From: Canna indica | Taxonomy: Eukaryota; Streptophyta; Magnoliopsida; Zingiberales; Cannaceae | Length of the DNA stretch: 64,000 nt | Direction: 5' to 3' | Assembly (NCBI GenBank): GCA_034359265.1 | Contig: CP136895.1 | Location: forward strand, 1,056,501-1,120,500 | Shown here: positions 50,101-61,616 of the stretch, one piece after another | Numbering within the stretch: the stretch's first letter is position 1 | How the letters are laid out: each line of letters opens with the position of its first letter | Notes under the pieces: generated by a model | What the model was told of the DNA's origin: nothing | The model's database searches: none | The model's input: only the letters and a program-made list of their open reading frames with translations | Made by a program: the position numbers and the translations under genes

Positions 50101-52605
50101 AGAAAATTTTCAGTTTATATTTGTCCCAGAATAATAGAAAACAAGGATCTTGATTTTGTTCTGGCACCTATTCTTCAACCATAACAAGATGACATATTAT
50201 GCTTATATATTGTGTTACTGCTCATGTACCAATGAATTTTTCTTTGTAATGCTATTTCTGTTGATGTTAAATTTTGAGTAGAGCTACTACATTCAATAAT
50301 ATATTTTTAGTGTGAGATGGTTGAGTTCTTCTAAATTCTATGCAGACTGGCCTTGCTGTTTTATACTGGTTCATTATTCTTGGAGTCTGTCATGGAGTGC
50401 TTTTTGACTCAAAACAGGGTGATTAGTTATCTATAGTGGTGCAAAAAGGATCTTAGTTGGTTGGCAGAGGAGTGTTCACTTGTGCTTCTGTTACTGGATT
50501 AAATTTGTTTTCTTTTGAACAACATATGTTGTTGCCCCTAACATATGTCGTTGTCCCTAACAATTCTAGTTATGCCTCTTGAGCAACATATCTTCTTGCT
50601 CAAGGGAAAGGCATAACAGAGATTCTTTTTAACTTAACCTTTAATTTGGGCACTACTGTGGGACAATGTGATGGTTGGTTGTTTACATACTACTTATACC
50701 TGCAGTTTCTTTTTTATAATAAAACTAATTCAAATTATAGAGATATGACAATCAAACCGGAATGAGTAAAATGTAGAATTGAATCTTACCAGACTACCAG
50801 ACTATACATAGACTGGGGCTTGTTCCTTTAACAGGAACTAGTGCTGTGAAACATCCTAAGGTAAATTCATTCCTATAATTCATTTGAGCTAGTTATGATT
50901 AGAATTTTCTGTGTATTCAATCCTTGTACATGCCTATATGGGTTGAATATACATGCATAATTTGGGTAAAGGAAAGATTTGGTTGTTAGAATATCTTACA
51001 GATATTACATTGTGTCTTAGTTTATCTAGCTGGTCTTCTCATTTATAATTGGGTTATAATTCTGCTTCCATTAGCTGTCATCTGAAATCTTGAAATTGTA
51101 CATACAGAAATCCTTCCAGGATCTTCTCCAAAAACAGGATGGTGACCGAGCTTTATGGGAATACCCTTTTGCAGTAGCTGGTGTAAACATAACATTCATG
51201 CTCATACAAATGCTTGATCTCCAACTTGGTTTGTACTCTATCCAAAATGATACCATTGATCAGATTACTTTTTTAAATTGACAGGAATGACTTGTGTAAA
51301 CCATCAAACAAATTGTGGGTTTTTCTGCTTTATTAAAGTTCTATTGGCACCACTAACAACTGTTGCAATAACTGCAGCTAAACCAAGGTCATATTATGGA
51401 GCTATTTTTCTGAAACTTCTTTCAGGTATGTTTAAATTCTTGAATTCTAATTCATTAATTGTCAAGTAAAACCTTGATGTCCTGATTATTTGGGAATTTC
51501 TAGGTAATGTTAGTAGAAATTGCAAATTGATTTTCATGAATTGATTATCCACTTTGGTAATGGTAATTAAATGCCAGACGGTGTAAGAACAGCTGTATAA
51601 TCATCAGCAGAAGTAGCATGCAAAAAACAAGCTGCCGACTTTCTTGTTGGAAACCAATTACCAAGATCTAGTCGCTCTTAAATTTCCAATTTAACATTTT
51701 GGTAACAATTCCAAGCTGATTAAATCCTTGAACATGAAATTTTGACCTATAGGTATACTTATTATCGTCAAAGTCTTACAGTTTATCATTCTTAATCTGG
51801 ACGGTTTTCAGTAGACTCTTAGAAGTTATAAACCTTACAGACCTGGAAAGTTAGCAATTATTTAGGACCTTAGGTTTCCAAAGGCACAGTCCAGTCCACA
51901 GAGTATGAAAATTAACTACCATTAATATGTTGGAGCATCTAGCCTTCCTGAGATCTTCAGTTTGGCTTTTGCCTATAGGAAATTTGATGAATTGGATTAA
52001 ATTTGCCCACATGATCCTCCCAATTGATTTTGGGTTAAATTTAATAACAGAAGCTGAAAAGTTATCATCAAGACCAACTCAGACATAAATCTCAAACAAG
52101 TAGTGTATACTATATTACAATCCATATCTGTTGATTGCTAATGGCTTGCCCTTATGTTAATGAAGATATATCCATTTAATTTTGGATGTTTCAGTCTTTC
52201 AGATGCTAATATATTTACTGAGAAGGGTGTTCTTGTCTTTTCCCACTGAATAACCAGCCTTTTGATATATTGTTCTTCTCCCAGTGAATAACCAGACTCT
52301 TTTAATGTATTGTTCTTCTCCCAGTGAATAACCAGGCTTTTGATATATTGTTCTGCATAACTTTCAAGTTGATGGACCGGCAATGGCTTACTATGCATGC
52401 TTCTTATATGGACTTCAATGTATGTAACTCTTTTCTTCTATCCAGCATTATTAAGTTGCCCTTTGTATGTAACTTTCACCTCGATTGTTGCTGGTCCATG
52501 CAGGTGGTCATGAAGTCCACACGGCGTCTGCTGGAGAAGGAGCTGCTACTAGAGCATGTCAATCGAATCGAGGATTTACCTTCGTACAGACTTCTTACTC
52601 GTTAG
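47101..52605 (+). CDS. ELMO/CED-12 domain-containing protein
   Basis: Nine exons total 786 nt, 261 residues: 47101-47176, 48078-48181, 49371-49439, 49777-49892, 49998-50052, 51108-51228, 51378-51425, 52325-52419, 52504-52605; all junctions keep phase. The ELMO domain spans about residues 75-245 with SLNRLQSRIDVVYDSS, EALRALWYAAYPG, DQWKNMGWQGKDPSTDFRGGG, DRALWEYPFAVAGVNITFML (154-173) and KLMDRQW. ELMO domains act with or on small GTPases in animals; plant members are cytosolic and their role is less clear. The N-terminal 60 residues include TAWIGKGFSCVCA. The start codon at 47101 is the only one in frame with exon 2. Intron 1 holds a hAT MITE, and exon 8 has triplicated acceptor sequence. 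Length fits plant ELMO proteins (about 265). Confidence 0.93.
47452..48028. mobile_element. hAT-type MITE, 577 bp, in ELMO intron 1
   Basis: Ends TAGGGGTG ... CACCCCTA are perfect 8-base inverted repeats. They are flanked by a perfect 8-bp target duplication atggtttg (47444-47451 and 48029-48036). The subterminal regions are packed with CGGTTAACCGAA / TTCGGTTCGGTT words. The AT-rich middle carries aacctcccaaataaatgtgc and shows no ORF. It stops 49 bases short of exon 2, so it sits within the intron's branch-point and polypyrimidine zone. Confidence 0.92.
48883..49260. repeat. Tandem duplications in ELMO intron 2
   Basis: A unit of about 103 bases, from ttatcagttataagtgt to ctttcaggcatggagt, occurs at about 48883-48986 and 48987-49089. 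A weaker echo of its second half (cccgtcatttactcctggg, ttctctgttttcttt) follows near 49180. A second duplicated phrase, gtagatacatttcctttaca with ttgtcaggc, echoes at about 49231. Each copy carries a ctttcag that resembles a splice acceptor. Confidence 0.75.
52238..52350 (+). repeat. Triplicated splice-acceptor segment of ELMO exon 8
   Basis: Three tandem copies of about 40 bases (52238-52272, 52273-52312, 52313-52350) share ttcttctcccagtgaataac and the following ccag-ctttt(g/a)-atatattg. The third copy supplies the real acceptor (AG at 52323-52324) and the start of exon 8. Copy 1 has lost its AG (cccactg). Copy 2 keeps an AG, but splicing there would run into an in-frame stop inside copy 3. 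Confidence 0.85.
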
Positions 52606-53396
52606 CAACTTCCCATTTTATACATTGACGCCCGAGCAAGAGATTAATTCAACTTCTCTGCTTTGAGATTGCATGGTTGGCTCGTGTCAATCTGTTCAAT
52701 TCAAATATTGTAGATACATGCTTAACCGGTTCAACCTCAAATTAAGTGAATGAATGAAGGGAAGAATTGTGTTGTATTCGAAGATACATCAACACCTAAT
52801 AAAGAGAATAACATCTAAGTTTTGAGAAATTTCAGAATACACTCTGTCAGACGACTTGGACTCGATTCTTCTTTTGTTGTTTGTTTTTGAACAGTGGATA
52901 TGGCTGTTAATTTTCCACTTTAATATTTAGTAGTTAGAAAAATAGCTTCTTTTCACTCATCAAAACCACTGATCGTTGGAGAGCAAGGACAACTAGAACT
53001 AGGTTACTCTTTCGGTTGATCCTATGTTTGGCTAATTACTAATATTATGGGCTTTGCATGGCCTTAGATTTATAAACAGCTGCCTCTACAATCTGCCAAC
53101 GGAAACTTTGTCCAATCAAAATGGTTTCATCAACCAAGTAAATATTTCATCAGATTGTTACAGTGCCGGAAAGTTTAGAGGCAAGCCAATACATCATAGC
53201 AAAAGCAACAAGTATTATTATTTATGCAGTCTGCTGTAGAAAATCATTCTCCATGCCTAGTACTTGGGTAGACAATCAGCATACTAGTTAAGTGGTGAAT
53301 CCACACCCTTACATAACTTAGAAACCAGGGTAAAATGACAAGTCAAAACTGTTATTCCATGGGCATTTGATAATTTTAATGAGTGATATTGCATTA
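52606..53396. other. Shared 3' flank between ELMO and NDPK genes
   Basis: This is the convergent intergenic region of about 790 bases between two stop codons. It should hold both 3' untranslated regions; an aataaagagaataac at about 52797 is a possible ELMO polyadenylation signal. The short ORF at 53054-53239 is not believed. Confidence 0.45.
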
Positions 53397-56300
53397 CTAC
53401 TCGTAAATCCAGGGGTGGAGGTTGCTCTGCCACTCAGAAACGCCTTCAGGAAACCACAAAGCGGTCTCCTTTCTTGCACTCTCAATTGAGTCACTTCCAT
53501 GAATAACGTTCCTGCACAGAAGCGGAATGTGCATGTCAGGTGACTTTCTCCTCTGCATTCTATATATCAAAGCTTTAGACCCCCAAAAGTCACTCCAATA
53601 ATCCTTTTTTTTAAAAAATGAAATCTTCTCCGGACAACGGGCGCTTGTCTTCCTCATCACTATTTTTTTTTTCTCAACAAGCAACAGTTGAGTACAAGAA
53701 TCTAATGAGAAAGTCATTCTTGCTAAAGCATAAAGAAGCAAACAGGTGGAGATTATATGGCAACAAGTTATGCTTTTATGGAACTGGATGTCTTATGCCT
53801 AAAAATACAATAAGAAGATAAAATGAATTGGAATCTATACCACATCATGGCAACTTTTGCTGATAAAAGTAGACATGATTGAATATATGTGTTGATAGCC
53901 AGTGCAAGTTTCAGTTTCTCCAAAAGCAACAAGTAGGGGAAATCAAATTGGAAAAGCTACACTTGCTAAAGCTCAAAGTAGTTAACAGGTGGTAGCTAAT
54001 ACGGCCAAAGAAGATACACTAGAATATTTTACTAGTATAGTAACTGTTATGACCTGAAAAATTGAAGACCTTTCGTAAATATTTTTCTTGGAGGGCCTTT
54101 TGCAAAAGAGGCTAATCTTATATATATTGCCCTAATTTCGTCTTTAATTTCTTTTTTCTCTCTCAATCACTGTAGCAGCGGCGGGCCTGCTGCGGCAACA
54201 GTGAGGTGGCGGCTGTGAGAAGGCTCCGATCTGAGTTTGGAAGAGTTTCCATGTAGGAGTCTTATCCGTTCTTCGCTCATCGGCGACGGCAAGAGGTTAG
54301 GGAGGAAGATCCGACAAATTCGGATGGAGGAAGGGGCGGCGGTAGCCGCGGGCTGCCACCCCGTGGGCGATTGCTACCCGCGCTGTGGGCAATCGCTGCT
54401 GCCGTAGGAGGCCAGAGTGGCTTCCTAGCCTCGGATCGGCGTCCCACCGACGCCAGAGGTCGTGGTGGAGGCCGGTAGGAACCAGTGGTGGTCGGCGTTG
54501 GCTGGTAGGGCCGCATGGCGTGTGGATCGGAGAGGAGCAGCGGTGGGTTGGCGCTGGGGTCGGAGTCCATGGGGAATGTCGGAGGATGGTCGGCGAGTGG
54601 TCGCCGGCGGCCGAGAAGGCCGGCCGGCGTGGATCGGGCCCTGGTAGAGGCAGCGTCGGGGGCAGGGCGTCGGGTTGGGAAGAGATCCGGCGAGTGACGA
54701 GTGGAGGATGGTTATATTTGATTAAGAAGAGAACTGCATCGTATGCAATGAGATTAAATTATAGAGTATTAGGGTATTTTTAGATTTGATCGTAGGATCG
54801 TCGGATCGAGTCGAAGTGAATACCAAAGTTGTGAGTTTTTGCGTTCTGGACGCGATGGTGATGTCGGATTTCTGATCAGAGGTTGTCTGATAGGTCTTTT
54901 CTATTTTCCAGTATTAGTTGGTGATTTAATAGGATTAATTTAGTTTGATAGTAGTTAATTAACGTAGAATAGTTGTATTCTTCATCAGTAGGTGATTTAG
55001 AGTATAAATAATGATGTTGGGTGTTAATTGACTTCTGTTGTAGCCGATGAATGTTGAATTGATAAATTGACAATTTTACGCATTACTTCTATTTGCTTGA
55101 TTTACTTCTGAAATCTGTTGATCTCCTGTTGCATTATGTTGTTGAACATGCCATGTTGATAATTGCATGAGTCTGATTAGCTGTTATTCATTGATGATTA
55201 TTGAGCATGATATTATGCTAGACATTGTGCACACTGTTGGTATGGTCATAAGTTGTATTTGCTAACATGAATTATTTTGATCGCATCTTTAGTTGATAGT
55301 TGTTGTAGCATTTATTGTTGTTAGCATTGTAAATCAGTTGTGGTGTGTCATGTGGTGAGATCTAGCTATCATGCTGCTTATTGTTGTATCAGTTATTGTT
55401 GCATTGTTGATCTTTTATTGTGCGGATGCCCGGGACATTGTTGATTGTTTGGCCGAGCTGTATGGGCGGTGACACCAATGAACACGGACTTTCACTCGAG
55501 CTGCACGTACGACGTCGCGCCGTTAGATGTCAACGGGCTCGTGTGCGGCGTCGCGTTGTTAGATGTCGGCGGACTATCCTTGGATGGTCGCACCTCCTGC
55601 TTGAGCGGGCATGAGGTGCCACTCTCGAGGTGCGAGAGTGCGGGGGAAATCCAATTGTCCTCTACGCTTTTGATTGGTGTGAGTTGCATTAGTTGATAGG
55701 TGGAAGTGTCTTGTTGTTGACATATTGCATTTTATTGCAGAGTCGTATAATGTTGCATGTGGTAATGTCATTGCTAGGGATGGCAACGGTTCGGTTAACT
55801 GCACTTTGGGGGGTTAACCGAAACCGAAATCGAAATCGGTCGGTTTCAAAAGCCTATATCTGAAATCGAAACCGGCTCGATTTCGGTTATCCGCGGATAA
55901 TCGAAACCGAATTTTTTGGTTCGAATAGAACCGGTTATCCGTTTACTAATCGGTTAACCGGTAGTAAACGAATAACTGATTCAAAGATTAATAACAAAAC
56001 CGGTTTCGGATACCGTTTAACCGTAAAAAACCGATAGTAAACGGATAACCGGTTCAAAGATTAATAACAAAACCGGTTTCGGTTACCGGTTAACCGCGAC
56101 CCGATAACCAAAACCGAATCGATTTTAAACGGTTTTTTGTTTTTACTATCCGAAACCGAAACCGAACCGCAAATCCACTATCCAAAACCGGATTTTGCGG
56201 TTCGGTTAATCGGTTAACCGCGGTTAACCGGTTTGAATTGCCATCCTTAGTCATCGCATCATGATTGTTGTCCTTGTTATTGACATATTGATTCTCCTAC

Positions 56301-57309
56301 TCAGCTTTCCGCTGATGCTGTTGTTGTTGCCTCAGATTTGCAGGTATGTCGGTAGTTGAAGTTGGGTAGCTAGAGATTCTGGAGGGGGAGGAGGCGTCAT
56401 CCGCTGCTTAGATATTTTCTTAGTTATTTTTAGAGTGACGTTGAACATTTGTGTAGAGAACTTTTGTTGAAATGATGATTTCAATTGTTCTTGTTGACAT
56501 ATGCTGGTGTATTTTCTGTGGTTTAGTTATAGGTTGCGCTCCTCCTAAGTGAGGTCCCTTGTTAGGGTGAACCTAGGCGGAGCGTAACAGTAACTTCTCC
56601 TCTTATACTACTATACTAGGTGGTAGCTATACGTTTTCTACTTGATTCTCGTCATAATATTTCATGGTTTTGTTCTTGTCTTAATCGCCATAGGAAAGTA
56701 ACCACCCAATCAAACCTCGACATGCATATACTTAACAACACCAAAACAAGAAGGGGAGGGGGGGGGGGAGGGGAGGAATCATCACCTTCCAATCATAATG
56801 GCGTAATCCCCACGGATGGTGCCGGGGGCAGAATCCGCCGGATTAGTGGCACCAATGATCTTGCGTCCAGTGACAACCACATTCTTCCCCTCCCAAACCA
56901 TGGCCACCACGGGGCCGGAGATGATGTACTCAACCAAGCCGGCGAAGAAGGGTCTCGCTGAGAGGTCAGCGTAGTGCTTCTCGGCGAAGGACCGCTCCAC
57001 ACTCACCATCTTCAACCCTGCTCGATTGAACAAAAAAAAAACCCCAAAAAATTCAAACTTTAACTCTCCAAATCATGCATCGAACACCGCATGCAGCTAA
57101 AATTAATCTTCACCTTTCAAATAAAAACCTTTCTTCTCGAATCGGCTAATGATTTCGCCAACCTTGACAAGTTGATCAGTGATCGGAGAGTCAGCTATAT
57201 AAGTAAAAAATGAAAGAGAAATAGGATATATATAGCGTGGGTCGTCATGTTTATATACCAGGCCACGTTGCACGCCGTCGGGCTTGATCATGATGAAGGT
57301 CTGCTCCAT
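53397..57309 (-). CDS. NDPK1: Nucleoside diphosphate kinase 1 (cytosolic type)
   Basis: Transfers phosphate from ATP to nucleoside diphosphates through a phospho-histidine. Four exons total 447 nt, 148 residues: 57259-57309, 57114-57162, 56786-57017, 53397-53511; all splice sites are GT-AG and in phase. Motifs: N-terminus [49 protein letters not shown], and the active-site NVIHGSDS with His115, ending WIYE. The absence of an N-terminal extension fits the cytosolic type I enzyme (148-149 residues). The third intron is 3274 bp because it holds a solo LTR with a nested MITE. The frame is intact. Confidence 0.95.
54045..56589 (+). mobile_element. Solo LTR of an LTR retrotransposon in NDPK intron 3, 2545 bp including a nested MITE
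   Basis: Ends TGTTATGACC ... GGAGCGTAACA show the TG...CA borders of an LTR with TGTTA/TAACA inverted ends. A perfect 5-bp target duplication gtaac flanks it (54040-54044 and 56590-56594). Without the nested hAT element and its duplication the LTR is about 2.06 kb. A TTATATATATT box lies near 54117, followed by a GC-rich leader-like stretch (54170-54700), which suggests plus orientation. The start and end are not direct repeats of each other and there is no gag-pol, so it reads as a solo LTR, probably Gypsy-type by size. Confidence 0.72.
55775..56249. mobile_element. hAT-type MITE, 475 bp, nested in the solo LTR
   Basis: Left end TAGGGATGGCAA; the reverse complement of the right end is TAAGGATGGCAA (11 of 12). 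Flanks are gtcattgc (55767-55774) and gtcatcgc (56250-56257), an 8-bp target duplication with one mismatch. The interior is almost wholly made of AACCGGTTTCGG, CGGTTAACCG and AAACCGAAACCG words in both orientations, including a direct repeat of ggttcaaagattaataac. Confidence 0.88.
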
Positions 57310-57384
57310 CTCTGAGTTCGGCCGGTTCTCCTTCGTCGACGCCGGAAAGGAAAGCCCTAACCATATATAGATGAGATAGAGAAG

Positions 57385-57394
57385 CTTATATATA
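57385..57394 (-). promoter_or_regulatory. TATA box candidate of NDPK1
   Basis: TATATATAAG on the minus strand lies about 76-85 bases upstream of the start codon. A second, weaker CTATATATGG lies at 57361-57370. The distance fits a leader of roughly 40-50 bases. Function is inferred. Confidence 0.5.
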
Positions 57395-59000
57395 CATGGA
57401 ATGTAAAGAAGAGGTGGTATTGTATTATTTTAACACCATGACTTCACACGTCGCAACTAGATTAGCATTTTGATTATTATTATTATATAATATAATATAA
57501 TATAATATAGTTAAAGAGGGAATGCATATTTTTCTTTATGCGATGCATGGTAGGCAGGACATCTTTTTTATATTTTAAGTTATCGAGTTTGCCCCCACAG
57601 CAATTCTAAATTCCGATATTGGATATTGTGGGTGGCAAATGTTCGGCAATGGATGCGCCAAATGGACATTATAAGTAAATCATTATTATTCATATAAATA
57701 TCTTATTGGGTAACGATGGTTTAGAGACCATTTCATTTTTCACAAAGTAACAAGAGAAGTGGAATTATATTCATTTTCTCAAACCTGATCCAATCCAACC
57801 CGAACTAGGTAGTCGGATATACTTGTATAAGTAAAAGAATAAGTAATATAGTATTTTAAAAAAAATTTAAAAAAAATTAATATGATATTTTATAAATAAT
57901 TTTAAAAAATATAAATAGTTGGGTCGGATTCCAAATTTTTTGGAACCCAACTCCAAAGTAGACAAGTGTGCGTACCATTCAAATTGCCATGAAATTACTC
58001 ACGGAGCCCAACTCCATAGTAGTTGTTAAGGAACCTACTATATATTTTAGAGGCTAATTAAAGTATTTATTACTTTTTTGAAACAATATATAGATATAGT
58101 ATGGTACATACGATATAAGAAATAATATCTCCGCAAGATAGATAATTTATATAACGAGAGATCATGGTTTAAATTTTGTAATAATAATTTATTAAATAAT
58201 TTATGTGCACCCTTTCTCTACTTTGGAATTGGATAAATGAAACGTACACCCTCTTATGCTATGCACAGGCCTCCTTCGAATTCGACGTGATTAGGTAATA
58301 TTTGGTAGGATGGAATAAAATCAAACAAGAACAAAAATTCCCTATCGCTCCGGAGACTAAACAAAGCATTTCCACCACAAGAACATAATTCAAATTCAAC
58401 TGTCAAACACTCAACAAAGCATCTCATCGTGCGTAAAGAAAAGTTTGAGGTAAAGCAAGTCCTTCCCATGTGAAGCACATAATGCTTCGTGTATCATATG
58501 TTCAACTTCAGGAAATGGATAGATTCTATGAATTGCCAATTTCATATGTCTTCTAATAGCGGCCACACATGTTGCTGTCTTGGTAAAGCAGGAAGCAATT
58601 GCCCATCCACAATTTGGCCTCTTCCTCTCCATGCACCATTCCAAAATCTTCACCACCATTAATCCCATCACCATCCAGAATCCAGAAAAATATCTCAAAA
58701 TCCTGAAGCAGGAGCTCAGAACCACACATGCATCTGTCTCCACAGTTTATTTAGGTAAGAACATTGAATAAAGATAGTTAAAACAGGTAAAGACAACCCA
58801 CAAGTCTCTTTTATTGATCCCACATCCACAATAGAAATACATGAGTGAGTACATCTACTGATAACTAGTGATGATCCACAATTCAGAACAGGATTCCTTG
58901 CCTTGCTTCCTCTTTGAATTGTGACATTACTATCACTTGGTATATATTTTACAGAGTTTAATTACTAATGTAATACAGGTTATCATAATTAGATTACTAG
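57395..59000. other. Intergenic between NDPK1 and the MYB gene
   Basis: AT-rich, with a (TAATA)n tract at about 57483-57510. The phrase gggtcggattcc...ggaacccaactcc at 57923-57955 looks like a small inverted-word remnant. A minus-strand ORF of 110 codons (58411-58743, with WCMERKRPNCGWAIASC) has no recognised domain and no splice partner. It may be the 3' flank of the MYB transcript or chance. Confidence 0.4.
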
Positions 59001-60739
59001 CTACTGCACCTGCTCCACCAAGAAAGAAAATTTAGACAGGTTCTGTGGTTGAGGAGGCGCAATCCTGAGCTCCAAATCATTGATTTGTGTGGTAGCAGAA
59101 GATTGATTTTGACAGTTGGAATATGCCAAAGATAAACTGAGGAAGTCTGGCTGACATGCTAACTTTGTCTGTAACATCATACTTTTCTTATCTGGAATAT
59201 TCATTTGTGGCTCTTCCACACAACTGTCAGTGAATCCAACCTGCTCAGAAATCAATCATGAGCCATGATTATTTGGTCATCTCACCAAAGATGTAGTGAA
59301 AATTAATTGATGACCATGAAAAGAACTTGAAGAGCAGATAAATATGACTGTTTACCATGTCACTATGACTTGCTAGATGGTGAAAGTTTGAGGAAGCTCC
59401 TCCACCTAGGGTGTGAACATGAGTGGTAACACAAGCTGGGAAATTTCTCTGGAAAATGAGTGAATAAACAACAACTGAAATAAATTAGTTTGCTGAATCC
59501 AAGAGGATGCAGAACATAATTGTATTTGCTGAAATAGACAATGAAAATGAGTATAGTAGAAGTGAGGACATTACAGAATCATCCTCTTGGTTGAGATGAG
59601 TAATATCTTCTTTAACCTCCTTATTTTCCTTTGAGGATGACACTGGAGATGCTTCTACTGCATTAGCCTGCAAATTTGACACTGGAGATAAAGAATAGTT
59701 TGGTTGAAGATGAACACTGCATGACCAAGAACATCAAACTATAGGAAAGGGGAAGTTTGGGAGTTACTTTTTCTATGATCACCACATCAAAGAGGCTGGA
59801 TCGCCGCTTCTTTTTCTCAGGATTGTTCTGCCGGAGAAAATACTTTTGAGCATGGCTGGCTACTTGAGTTGGAGTTCTGGTTGTCACAAATTTCTTAGAA
59901 ATTCCTCTCCAGTCCCCCTTTCCAAGCTTTTCTAGCCCAGCCAAGAAGGTTCTGTGCTCTTCCTCTGTCCAAGGAACCCCTGTGGAAGCCAATAGTATAG
60001 TCCATTATTCTTAGATTATGAAACAGCAGCACTGATGGAATCAGAAACATCAGCCCTCGTTCACCATGACTTCGGACATGTACTTCTATTCAGTAAAAAC
60101 ATGGATCTCGATTATGAGAGCATATATACACATAAATATACGAAAGGCATGCAACAAATTTGTATTGCATAAAGGAAACATAGAATTAGGGGAAGGCATA
60201 AATATAAAAATGACATCTTTTCAGTGAATACTTTGGGAAATAATGATGCAATATGCTTCACCATTACAGAACACAAAGAACAATTTCTTGGGCATGATTT
60301 GTAGTTTTGTACTGTAGAGAACAATGATTGACCCTTAACTTGAAATGAGGAGCGACTACTTCCTCTTTGGTAAATTTGGAAGAGCGCTCAAATTTCAAAT
60401 ATCCTCAAAATAAATCCACATGGAGAATTAAAGAAAAATAAAGAACGTACCTTTTTTTCCCTCTTGGCGTGCCCTCCGTTTCCCGCCCGCGGGCTGGAGG
60501 CCGACGTCGGAGTGGTACCCTTGGTTGCCGGCGCCATGATAGGCGGCCAAGGGCAGGGTGGAGCATGAGGTGAGGTTCCCCATGCTGGAGCTCTTCCTCA
60601 TGACGTCCTCCTCGTCCGCCTGGGCGGCGGCGGCCGCAGCTTCCTCCTCCTTGCCGTCTCCCAGTACTCCTCGAAGAATGCTAACTCCAAATAGCTTCAA
60701 AACCTTGTCGTTCTTCCCCGTCTCCCGCTCCTCCTCCAT
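59001..60739 (-). CDS. Single-repeat MYB (SHAQKYF type) transcription factor, MYBD/KUA1-like
   Basis: Five exons total 927 nt, 308 residues: 60451-60739, 59768-59979, 59575-59667, 59356-59448, 59001-59240. All junctions keep phase. One MYB-like repeat (about 97-148) reads [31 protein letters not shown], then SHAQKYF at 138-144, the hallmark of CCA1/DIV-like R1-MYB proteins. The N-terminus has KLFGV (15-19), an alanine run (34-39) and [10 protein letters not shown] (47-56). The C-terminus has an EAR-like LSLSL (263-267). These fit the MYBD/KUA1 subgroup of nuclear regulators, many of which repress. A CCHC-type N-terminal zinc knuckle, present in some relatives, is absent. The start codon is placed after a (GA)n leader. 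The exact orthologue is not known. Confidence 0.92.
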
Positions 60740-60745
60740 GGGCAG

Positions 60746-60750
<5 letters not shown>

Positions 60751-60804
<54 letters not shown>
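60751..60804. repeat. (CT)27 microsatellite in the MYB 5' leader
   Basis: An uninterrupted CT repeat of 54 bases that reads as GA on the coding strand. It ends only 11 bases before the MYB start codon at 60739, so it lies in the 5' untranslated leader. The repeat opens a spurious Arg/Glu-rich upstream extension of the MYB frame and a Leu/Ser-rich ORF on the other strand. Confidence 0.9.
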
Positions 60805-60807
<3 letters not shown>

Positions 60808-60959
60808 GCGCTACTCCTCTCTCTTTCCCGACTTCTCGTGTCCTGTTATAGTCTTTGTCTTGCAGTCGTGGATCTTTATTTATGTACGTGAGTCGAGTGG
60901 ACAAGAAAATTCGTGGAAATCCGCGTGGCATTTGCGCGTAATTACGAGGATGAATCACT

Positions 60960-61616
60960 GAAGCAGGGTATTAATTGAAATGTTTTCACGTCCTCAAATA
61001 CATAAACCCTCAAATACACCCAGATGATCTAAACCGTCCGTTACTCTCGTACCTTCCGATTCCAGTTACATCTGTAGTTGATTAAACTAGTCCAGCTTAT
61101 TATATTGGAAGAGACCAGAGAGGATTTGATAGAGTAAGTTAGGAGTGAGATAAATAAAACTAGAAATAGACAATATATAAATCGAGAAGCAATGAAATGA
61201 TTATTTTCTTATTTGGTTGACATCTTAAATAGATCATAAATAATTATTTTCTTATTTAATTTGCATAAGAAAGGAACAACGATAAAATAATAAAACTATT
61301 CTTCTTAATAATATTATGTATTCATAAAAAATTATAATTTATTCATACATTATATTCCAATAATACTATAATATTTCACTTGCATTTTCAACGATAATAT
61401 GATTTATGTTTGATTCATAGTAACATAATAAACGTATAATTTTTAGTCAAATTTTAAAAATAAAATATTATTTTTATACTATAACATATATCTAATTAAT
61501 TAATTAAAATTTAATGAATATGATATTATTATCATATAATATGTTAAAAATTATTTGAAATTATTATTTATACGTTTCACATTTATTAAAAATATTAAAC
61601 TTTGGATTATATATAT
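60960..61616. other. AT-rich upstream flank of the MYB gene
   Basis: Upstream flank on the MYB coding strand. It grows very AT-rich beyond 61200. No gene and no clear repeat boundary are present; the phrase tgattattttcttattt(g/a) occurs twice (61199 and 61239). Confidence 0.45.

Noticed and set aside
54277..54783. GC-rich ORFs of 97 and 132 codons inside NDPK intron 3
   Set aside because: They lie within the solo LTR leader-like region and show no gag, pol or host domain.
60428..60958. 176-codon upstream extension of the MYB frame with a long Arg/Glu run
   Set aside because: The extension is the translated GA microsatellite and leader. The ATG after the repeat at 60739 gives the family-typical N-terminus with KLFGV.
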